64,000 nucleotides of DNA from Lunularia cruciata. Its lineage: Eukaryota; Streptophyta; Marchantiopsida; Lunulariales; Lunulariaceae. The notes beneath the pieces are model-generated. The model saw only the letters and a list, made by a program, of their open reading frames with translations, was not told where the DNA came from and ran no database searches. The position numbers and the translations under genes were made by a program. Positions 57,292 to 64,000 of this stretch are shown piece after piece; the first letter of the stretch is position 1; each line of letters begins with the position of its first letter. The DNA lies in the NCBI GenBank assembly GCA_948567375.1, contig OX419757.1:42594001-42658000 (forward strand), in the 5' to 3' direction.

Positions 57292-57590
57292 TTCTCTTAA
57301 GTTTCATTTTCCAAATCGGCGGCTATGATGCTTTTGCTTAGAAAGATGACTATACTTGTTATTGTGGGCATTAAGAAGAACAATGATATGTGGAGGTGGA
57401 AATTGTGAAAATGTAGAATAGATAAGCACTTGGGAGAATAATCTTGTGCGTTTGTTGAAACCGATCGACGCAGAGGACTGAAGTCTTTCACCTTCGATCA
57501 CAAAAAATCCTGGGAGCACGCCCCAAAGGGCAGGAGATTCAACCAGCAATGAACCATTGGTACCTGAGCTCTGCAAATGGCGAAGCCTAT

Positions 57591-57778
57591 GTTGAGAAGG
57601 TCGTCCGTCAAAACGACCTTCTCAACAACCTTTTAGGAATGAATTCTCTTCGTGACGGACGGAGTCTAAATGATCCGTCTGTTGAAAAGGTCGTTTCGAC
57701 GGACGACCTTCTCAACGAGTTTCTCAACAGACGGATCATTTAGACTCCGTCCGTCACGAAGAGAATTCATTCCTAAAA
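57591..57778. repeat. Nested foldback element
   Basis: Perfect 55-bp inverted arms lie at 57631-57685 and 57724-57778. Inside and beside them are two 36-bp stem-loops: 57591-57626 has 14-bp perfect arms around an 8-nt loop, and 57681-57716 has 14-bp arms with one mismatch. These two are inverted copies of each other with two differences. The whole 188 bp can fold on itself in more than one way. It resembles a foldback transposon or MITE end. I see no clear target duplication. Confidence 0.92.
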
Positions 57779-58071
57779 GTCACGTGAAATTTCAAAGCGT
57801 ATTATCATTAGTGATTTGTCCCATTTCGGTATTGTCGAAGTGTCATATATGGAGTATTGTTCAATATTTCTCTGGTTGGGTGAATGTCATGTGGGCGTTG
57901 AGTTCGAGCCTTTTTGTTGGTGGACTATTTACTATACGATATGTACATAAGCATACAACGAAAGTGTGTCATTCCCATTCAATCAACTTATCTTTCTACC
58001 CGTCGATGAGATAGCTCTTGAAAGTATGATAGAGAAGATATATGATATTGGTACCAAAATGACAAGCTCTA

Positions 58072-58206
58072 TAAGGACTACCCCAGAGCAGGTAACCAAT
58101 ATATAGTGATTCCAAATACCGGATTACTTGACACTTTTATCTAAGGACTACCCCAGAGCAGGTAACCGACGTAGTGATTTCAATTACCGTATTACTTGAC
58201 TCAAAT
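58072..58206. repeat. Imperfect direct repeat, 70-bp period
   Basis: A block beginning TAAGGACTACCCCAGAGCAGGTAACC occurs at 58072 and 58142. Both copies end with ATTACTTGAC. Confidence 0.9.
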
Positions 58207-58331
58207 ATCCGTGCATAGCAGCCCGATTATGTGCAATAGGGGGTTTCAGAAATAGTTTTATGAAATTTTGTATATTTTCATATAGATTATTATGAAACGT
58301 TGACTAAATCAGGGCGGAGGATAAGAGTACC

Positions 58332-58405
58332 ACTACGGAGTTCTAACCAAGTTCCTTGTTATTAGCGAACTACGGTGTTCTAACCAAGTTCCTTGTTATT
58401 AGCAA
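58332..58405. repeat. Tandem duplication, 37-bp period
   Basis: ACTACGG[A/T]G followed by TTCTAACCAAGTTCCTTG occurs at 58332-58368 and 58369-58405 with about two differences. Confidence 0.93.
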
Positions 58406-58569
58406 ATTCCAGAGGAGGTGGTTCGTAGAAAAGAAGGGATATGGAGTTTTCTCTTGTCACATCTTAATGCATTAGTTACATATTAGGGTTAATAAAGTGT
58501 ATGGTTTAGGGTGAATATTGTTTGTGCCGGTTTCAGTCTAGTGTAATGCATTAATTTAGGATTAGATGA

Positions 58570-59160
58570 GATTTTGCTCATCGTTGCTCGTTGTTGCTCA
58601 TTGTTGCTCGTTGTTGCTCATCGTTGCTTGTCGTTGCTCATCGCTACTCATCGTTGCTCGTCGCTACTCGTCGTTGCTCGTCGCTACTCGTCGTTGCTCG
58701 TCGCTACTCGTCGTTGCTCGTCGCTACTCGTCGTTGCTCGTCGCTACTCGTTGTTGCTCGTCGTTACTCGTCGTTGCTCGTTGCTACTTGTCGTTGCTTG
58801 TTGCTTGTCGTTGCTTGTCGCTGCTCATCGCTACTTGTCGTTGCTTGTCACTACTCGTCGTTGCTCGTTGTTACTCGTCGCCATTTGTAGCCGCTCAATA
58901 ATGTGTTAATAATATGTTGATTTAGGATAAAATGGCATTGTTGCTCGTTGTTGCTGATTGTTGCTTGTCGTTGATCGTTGTTGCTTTTTGTTGCTCATCA
59001 TTGCTCGTTGTTGCTTGTCGCCACTTGTAGCCACACATAGCTTGATGGCGCCTGAACCCGCTAATTGGTGCCCAAAGTCGGAAGCTCGTTGGCACTCAAA
59101 GCCGCTTGTTGTTATTGGTAGTTGCTGGTTGCCACTGGTAGCTGCTTGATAGCACCCATT
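58570..59160. repeat. 10-bp minisatellite, regular then decaying
   Basis: From about 58570 to 58880 the DNA is built of 10-mers alternating TCGTTGCTCG and TCGCTACTCG, so 20 bp is also a strong period. It continues with more errors to about 59160. Because 10 is not a multiple of 3 and the unit has no stop, all three plus frames are open for 99-111 codons. These ORFs are by-products of the repeat. The minus ORF at 58906-59280 is likewise repeat-derived. Confidence 0.9.
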
Positions 59161-60083
59161 GATTTTGCATCCAAATGTGAGCCTACATTGCAATAAGGTT
59201 TTTGCTAAATTTTCATTGCACTTTTGGAGTAAAATTTCTCTACCTCCAATTAATTTCTTGGCTGCCGCAAGACAATGCAAATCAATTTTCCATAACTTGT
59301 GCTATCTCCCTCACCGCACTAATCTATGGAAATGAACCACCACACCAATGAAAATCCTATAACCAACCGTTTTAGTTTATTGACAAAAGCATTTGCACAC
59401 AACATTCGTATTTGCAGATGGTGAATTTGAATTTCAATAGTTGAGAGTGGAATTTTGGATCCACCAAAAAATTTCATAAATCCCACTTTAAGAATCAACC
59501 ACCAAAAAAACATGGAAACTCTCTCAAGAAGCCACATCATCTCTTTTGACAATTATTTTTTTCACTCCGGAAATCCTAAACATCTATAATATAGTGTACT
59601 AATTTTTATAAATGAATGCAATTTGCATGTGATATAAAGTAAAACAATTTATGAAGCATTCATTTATTAACACCTCATCTCCTTATAGAGTTCAATAAAA
59701 AGAGTTATGAAGTTTTTTATTTATCATGTAGACATCCATCAAAACTATTTTTGAAACCCCATAATGTGAACAATGATGAGTAGAGTTGGAGTCTATACTT
59801 ATGATCTAGACTCCAGATTATATTAGTGCCTTTAAATAATGGTTTGCATTGGATGTTTACTAGCAATGTAGGAATACTTGTCAAATTTTTTCACAAACCC
59901 ATAAAAGAAAGTGCCCGATAAAGGAAAAGTCAGTAAAAAACTTACAAATATATTTTTGCTTTCTATAGTTGTGGTGGTGAATTAATTTCACGGGCCCAAA
60001 TCAAGAACAATTTGTGATTAATATTAATATGCAGGTTGGTGTCAGTAAGGCTACCTAAAGTGATTGTGTATAGCAAGTGGTTG

Positions 60084-60131
60084 TAGGGTTTAGGGTTTAT
60101 GGGTTTAGGGTTTAGTTTAGGGTTAGGGTTA
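60084..60131 (+). repeat. Interstitial telomere-like tract
   Basis: TAGGGTTTAGGGTTTATGGGTT and what follows contains about six units of TTTAGGG or one-base variants (TTAGGG, TTTATGGG). This is the Arabidopsis-type plant telomere repeat on the plus strand. Confidence 0.85.
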
Positions 60132-60205
60132 GTGGTTCATAAGCTTCCATTGGGGTTTTACTACTAGCTTTGTGGGGTTTTCTGGATTTGAAACTAGTGG
60201 GTTGT

Positions 60206-60229
60206 CTCCAAAATGATATCATTTTGGAG
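60206..60229. repeat. Perfect 24-bp palindrome
   Basis: CTCCAAAATGAT followed by its exact reverse complement, no loop. Related words (CCATTTTGGAGGACATGGA) recur near 60310-60328. Confidence 0.92.
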
Positions 60230-60268
60230 GACATGGATTTCAAAACTCCAATACGATATCAATGATAT

Positions 60269-60310
60269 CCAAAATCCAAAACTCCAAAATCCAAAACTCC
60301 AAAGTGATAC
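60269..60310. repeat. 15-bp tandem repeat
   Basis: CCAAAATCCAAAACT occurs twice in tandem with a partial third copy. Confidence 0.85.
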
Positions 60311-60777
60311 CATTTTGGAGGACATGGACATTTTGCCTTCAAATACAATTCACCCTTTTACCATTGACACTCTTCTTGTTGTAGAGAGTACCATTGACCT
60401 TGCTCCTATTGTAGAGGATATGATTTTATATAAGGAGTTCCTCATTTCTGCTCTATGTATATTTGTATATCATTTTTTATTTCATGACTGTTCTTTATTA
60501 TGCTTCCTCATAATACCTTGTGTTAAACTGATGATAATGTTGTGTGTTTAATGACTTTTGTTGCAAATTTCTTCTTTCTTGAGCAACCCTTCACCTTGTG
60601 CAAACCCTTGTGACCTTGTGACCTATAACAATATGGAGTTTAGCGACCAAGTTAGTCAGACTTACAAAGTAGCACATTAGAAAAATTAGCCTAGAATATT
60701 CCGGAAATATCTAGGAAGCTTCTTGGGAAGCTTCCCGGCTAGCTAAGCTTGCACCACAAGTAAGTAGCTTCTAGAAG

Positions 60778-60795
60778 GAAGCTTCTAGAAGCTTC
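60778..60795. promoter_or_regulatory. Heat-shock-element-like array in the I-c 5' LTR
   Basis: GAA-GC-TTC-TA-GAA-GC-TTC, the same perfect four-unit array as at 32090. A TTC-TA-GAA precedes it at 60769-60776, and further GAAGCTTC words lie at about 60715-60735, 60838-60850 and 60898-60915. Confidence 0.7.
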
Positions 60796-60937
60796 CAACT
60801 AGCTTAGCTTGCACGTCAAGTAGGTGACTTCTAGAAGGAAGCTTCTTGAGAAACTTCCTAGTTAACTTGGCTTGCACTCTAAGAAAGCGGCTTGAGGAAG
60901 CTTCTTGGAAAGCTTCTCAAGGGCCTTATATGCTACC

Positions 60938-60945
60938 TATAAATA
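60938..60945 (+). promoter_or_regulatory. TATA box of the I-c 5' LTR
   Basis: TATAAATA in the context GCTACCTATAAATACC, about 145 bp downstream of the heat-shock-like array. Confidence 0.75.
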
Positions 60946-61050
60946 CCAAAGCCAAAGCTAATGCTAGGCATTAGGACTTTTCACTCATTCAAGTGTCCCA
61001 ATGTGAGTTTCCATTCTTCTATTTCTCTCCTTGGTCTTGGTCTTTTACAT

Positions 61051-61062
61051 TGGTATTAGAGC
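61051..61062 (+). promoter_or_regulatory. Primer-binding site of I-c
   Basis: TGGTATTAGAGC begins one base after the LTR. It is identical to that of I-a. Confidence 0.88.
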
Positions 61063-61313
61063 AGGAATGGGATAGATGGAATTTATGGACCACCAAATCC
61101 ACAAACCATTGGGATTTTCATGTCCAGATATCACCCAAGCACCACTTCACACAATTCATCACCTCACGCTTTGGGTAAGATTTTCTACATATGATCACCG
61201 TGTTTGAGGAATCCTTGATACTTCCGATTGTCACTTATGGAGAAAGGTGGACGTGCTGTATCTATGTGTTAATAAATTAAATAAATTGGGAGTAGTAGGA
61301 TAGAGAAGTAGCT

Positions 61314-62230
61314 ATGGCGGCAATACCGGATGTTATCCTTGTGATGCAACAACAAATTGAGCACCTTACTTGATTGTTGGATGAACGAGACCAACAACAA
61401 CAAGAACATAAAGAGAGAGCACCAGTCCGAGATGGAGAAGATTGTATTTGATTTCCAAAACCTAAGATGTTTGAAGGCAAGAATCTTCCTAACATAGTGG
61501 AGAATTTTTATGTTTGATTATGAACGTTACTTCAAAGCCACCAATCCTCAAGATGAATGGAAATAGATTCTCTTGGCTTTTAGCAAATTGGATGGTGTGG
61601 CAAAACTTTGGTGACAATTCCGAGTGGAGCGAGCTAAACAACAGATTGTTGCACCAATCTTGACATGGACGGAATTCAAGAATGCAATACTTTGTTGATT
61701 TCAAACTATAAATGCCACCCGAGCCGTACAAGATAAATTGGCAGAGTTGAAGTAGATTGGCTCAGTAAGAGTCTACATCACACAATTTCAGAACATCATC
61801 ATGCAAATTCCAAATATACAAGAAGGAGAAGTTATGGATCAATTTGTCTGGGGATTGAAGTCACAAACCAAATTAGAGGTGACCATGTGAGAACCACAAA
61901 ATGTAGAAGAAGCCATGCAATTGGCTGAGCGCTTTGATTCCTTGGTTGCAACAACTTGGTCTCAATCTCAACTTACACCAAGCTTACCAATACAGTACGC
62001 ACGGGTGGAAGAACCAACACCAATGGAGATTGATGCTATCCAAAGGAGGCCACTTGGTACAACAGATAAAGAAAGATTATGATAAAAAGGAGGTTGTTTT
62101 TATTGTCACCAAGTTGGACATCACATTGCTGAATGTCCACTTAGGAATAGGTGACCTTGACAAGTTGCCAAGATGGAGGTTGTGGAACCAAATGATCAAG
62201 GAAACAAAGAATCCCAATAGGAGATTTCAA
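61314..62230 (+). pseudogene. Gag of I-c with CCHC knuckle
   Basis: From ATG 61314 (MAAIPDVILVMQQQ) the gag core is readable across a +1 shift near 61508: FPKPKMFEG, KLDGVAKLW, FQNIIMQIPNIQEGEVMDQF and EAMQLAERFDS. The knuckle C-FY-C-HQVG-H-HIAE-C at 62095-62136 is intact, including the Gly-His. TGA stops after HLT and before FPKPK coincide with those of I-a. Others are private. Confidence 0.85.
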
Positions 62231-62618
62231 GCCACCTATTAGGGGCTTGATTAGTTCCAATGGGATTGAAGGCTTGACCTATGCAAGTTTGTTTTACTTG
62301 CAAGGTACAATATCTAATTGGAGTTGTAGGATTTTGGTTGATTTTGGAAGTTTAGAGAATTATATATCTATGCAAGTAGAAAAGAAATTGGGTATTCTTA
62401 TCAAGCCAATGATTGGAAGTAGTTTGATGATGGCAAATGGTAGAAAGGGTTCTGTATTCTGCACCTTGCATCCTATTACCTTCAAGATTGGGAAGGAGTT
62501 TTTGGAGTGTATGAGGTTTGTAGTGGCACCTCTACACTATGATATCATTTTGGGTCTACCTTGGCTTGAACGTCATAAGGTTCAATTTGATTGGACTCGA
62601 TGCCAAATTCCAATATAA
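62231..62618 (+). pseudogene. Protease of I-c
   Basis: The 123-codon ORF from 62247 reads ISSNGIEGLTYASLFYL, RILVDFGSLENYIS and YDIILGLPWLERHKVQFDW. The active-site triad is D-F-G (62340-62348), as in I-a. The ORF ends at a TAA at 62616-62618. The shared TGA after GRNF lies just downstream, at about 62637. Confidence 0.82.
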
Positions 62619-62879
62619 CACCAAGGTAGGAATTTCTGATTAGGTTGTTTGGCACCTCTGAGTAAGACACCTAAGAATAGTCAGTCCCAAGGAGTGGAGT
62701 CCCAAGATGAAAGGAGTGGAGTCCCAAGATGAGAATTTTGCAAAGAAGGCAACCATGGAGCAAGCTTGGAAGAGAGATGAGTCCTTGGAAGGGAAGTTGA
62801 TTAGTAAAGCAGCCATAGAGCAAGCTTTGGAGGAAGATAAGTCTGTATTCACGGTGTAGATCAAGCCAATTGCACAAGA

Positions 62880-63438
62880 ACAATTGGAGGAAGGCCAAGA
62901 GCCTTATCAAGCAATGGTTGATCGGATAGTTCAAGAGTTTGCAGACGTGTTTCCGGATGATCTGCCAAAGGGATTACCCTCAGATCAAGGAATGCCCTTC
63001 AAGATTGAATTAGTGCTAGGGAGTACTCTAGTGAGTAGACCGATCTATTGGCTCTCACCAAAGGAGTTGGAGGAGTTGCAAACAACACTTCCAGAGTTGT
63101 TGGAGAAGGACTCATACGACATAGTACCTCTCCTTCTTGCTCCCCCTCCATCTCAAGTACTTGCTCCTCCTCCACCTCAAGTTCCTCATACTTCCACATT
63201 CTTGACCACTATATCCTACTCTCTCCAACAAGCCAAGTCTCACCTCCTTGTTGCTCAAAATTGCCAAAATCAATATGCGGACCACCATTTTCACGATCTC
63301 ACCTTTGAAGTTGGTGATAAAGTCCTGCTATCCTCTAGTAACCTCCCTCTCCCACTTGATACCCAAGTTTGTAAACTTGCCCCTAATTGGATAGGACCCT
63401 TTGATATCATCCAAATTGTCTCTCCTATTGCTTATTGA
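62880..63438 (+). pseudogene. In-frame fusion of reverse transcriptase start and integrase C-terminus in I-c
   Basis: The 184-codon ORF begins at about 62884 with the start of reverse transcriptase ([36 protein letters not shown]). It crosses the deletion at 63133/63134 and continues as the integrase C-terminal region (VPHTSTFLTTISYSLQQAKS, LTFEVGDKVLLSS, LAPNWIGPFDIIQIVS). The catalytic parts of reverse transcriptase, all of RNase H and the integrase core are gone. A small CTTGCTCC..CCACCTCAAGT duplication follows the junction. Confidence 0.88.
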
Positions 63439-63769
63439 CTTGCCTTGTCATATGCGTATCCATCCTATCTTTCATGTTTCCAAGTTGAAACCCTTTGTTC
63501 CTAACCCCTCTTGCTTTTCATCTCAAGTCCAACCTCCCCCTCTTCCTATCCCTATCAATGATCATGAGGAGTATGAAGTTGATTGTATCCTTGCACGTCG
63601 CCATATCCAATGAGGCCGACAACATATGGAGTACAAGGTCCTTTAGAAAGGGTATCCCCTTCATGATGCCACATGGGAACCTCTTTCTCACCTCCAAAAT
63701 GCACAAACGACCATCCAAGAACTCAAAGCTTCACTGGCAATGAGGTCACCAACTAGCGGCAAGGGAATA
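63401..63769 (+). pseudogene. Chromodomain end of I-c pol
   Basis: HMRIHPIFHVSKLKPFVPN is followed by EYEVDCILARRHIQ, TGA (63611-63613), EYKVL, a stop, KGYPLHDATWEPLSH. I-a has CGA where this TGA stands. The polypurine tract GGCAAGGGAATA follows. Confidence 0.85.
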
Positions 63770-64000
63770 TGTAACAATATGGAGTTTAGTGACGAAGTAA
63801 GTCGGACTTATGAAGTAGCACATAAGACAAATTAGCCTAGAATATTCCGGAAATATCTAGGAAGCTTCTTGGGAAGCTTCTCGGCTAGCTTACCTTGCAC
63901 CACAAGTAAGCAGCTTTGAGAAGGAAGCTTCTAGAAGCTTCCAACTAGCTTAGCTTGCACGTCAAGTAGGCGGCTTCTAAAAAGAAGCTTCTTGAGAAGC
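63770..64000 (+). repeat. 3' LTR of I-c, truncated by the window end
   Basis: It begins TGTAACAATATGG, the intact form of the family I LTR start. The heat-shock-like array GAA-GC-TTC-TA-GAA-GC-TTC is at 63924-63941. About 190 bp of LTR lie beyond the window. Confidence 0.93.

Larger units (their letters stand above)
52441..58560. other. Less AT-rich, low-copy-looking region without a recognised gene
   Basis: No LTR or transposon protein is visible. CpG dinucleotides are more frequent than in the gypsy regions. Several ORFs of 110-200 codons occur on both strands, but none has a motif I know. The region holds several perfect inverted repeats and short duplications, listed separately. It may contain introns, UTRs or a degraded gene. 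Confidence 0.4.
59161..60620. other. No gene recognised; a few short repeats
   Basis: Apart from the telomere-like tract and the palindromes listed below, nothing is recognisable. ORFs of 77 and 112 codons have no motif. The second is made partly of the 15-bp repeats at 60269-60310. Confidence 0.5.
60624..61049 (+). repeat. 5' LTR of I-c, 426 bp
   Basis: It begins TATAACAATATGGAG and ends TCTTTTACA, with TATAAATA at 60938-60945. Compared with the I-a 3' LTR it has an extra GGGAAGCTTCCCGGCTAGC piece in the first unit. Confidence 0.93.
60624..64000 (+). mobile_element. Family I chromovirus I-c, internally deleted, runs off the window
   Basis: A 426-bp 5' LTR, primer-binding site, gag, protease and the start of reverse transcriptase are followed directly by the integrase C-terminus and chromodomain. 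Then come a polypurine tract (63758-63769) and the first 231 bp of the 3' LTR. Compared with I-a, 2065 bp (29260-31324) are missing at 63133/63134, with a CTC microhomology. The left flank is TGACC. The right target site is outside the window. Many stops are present. Confidence 0.92.

Noticed and set aside
58566-58909. Three plus-strand ORFs of about 100-111 codons with Leu/Val/Ser repeats
   Set aside because: They are openings of a 10-bp minisatellite in all three frames, not genes.
1-64000. CRISPR arrays, bacterial operons, ribosome-binding sites
   Set aside because: The sequence is plant-like nuclear DNA. No direct-repeat array with unique spacers is present, and bacterial signals do not apply.

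Overview
The window reads as nuclear DNA of a land plant with a repeat-rich genome. It contains decayed Ty3/gypsy LTR retrotransposons with plant-type chromodomains, a primer-binding site matching the 3' end of initiator-Met tRNA, and a short interstitial run of the plant telomere repeat TTTAGGG. I see no intact host gene, rRNA, tRNA or CRISPR array. Nearly every long ORF is a fragment of a mobile element. I cannot name the species.

Three gypsy families, labelled I, II and III here, account for most of 5-41 kb and 60.6-64 kb. Family I is a chromovirus with LTRs of about 415-495 bp beginning TGTAACA and ending TTTTACA. It has copy I-a (+, 26997-32361), copy I-b (-, about 24205-26790) and copy I-c (+, 60624 to the window end, with 2.1 kb of pol deleted). 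Family II is a chromodomain gypsy with LTRs of about 735 bp (TGTAATAC...GTATTACA). It is represented by a broken minus-strand element (9636-19222) and by further LTRs at 21333-22066, 32740-33231, 39005-39743 and 49973-50994. Family III is much older and appears as pieces at 5110-9638 (-), 19223-24152 (-) and 32362-41640 (+).

The most interesting feature is the plus-strand family III element (32362-41640). In order, it encodes a gag CCHC knuckle, an aspartic protease, a cytosine-5 DNA methyltransferase-like domain (35640-36610), reverse transcriptase, RNase H and integrase, and it ends in a PHD finger (40590-40778). The element therefore paired a DNA-methylation writer with a chromatin reader. 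All parts are now broken by stops and frameshifts.

Nested insertions are common. A 3.7-kb unit carrying one long coiled-coil ORF and no visible reverse transcriptase (11043-14745) splits the family II integrase and is flanked by a 5-bp target duplication. A 689-bp solo-LTR-like insert (16142-16831) splits the family II reverse transcriptase. A solo family II LTR (39005-39743) splits the family III integrase. I-a sits in family III LTR-like DNA and has lost the start of its own 5' LTR.

Family I LTRs carry tandem heat-shock-element arrays upstream of a TATA box. From 41.6 to 52.4 kb the DNA is AT-rich and degenerate, with two recognisable coding fossils (44.8 and 47.3 kb). From 52.4 to 58.5 kb the sequence is less AT-rich and looks low-copy. 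It holds several inverted repeats, including a nested foldback at 57591-57778, and is followed by a 10-bp minisatellite (58570-59160). The first 5 kb is similarly unassigned.
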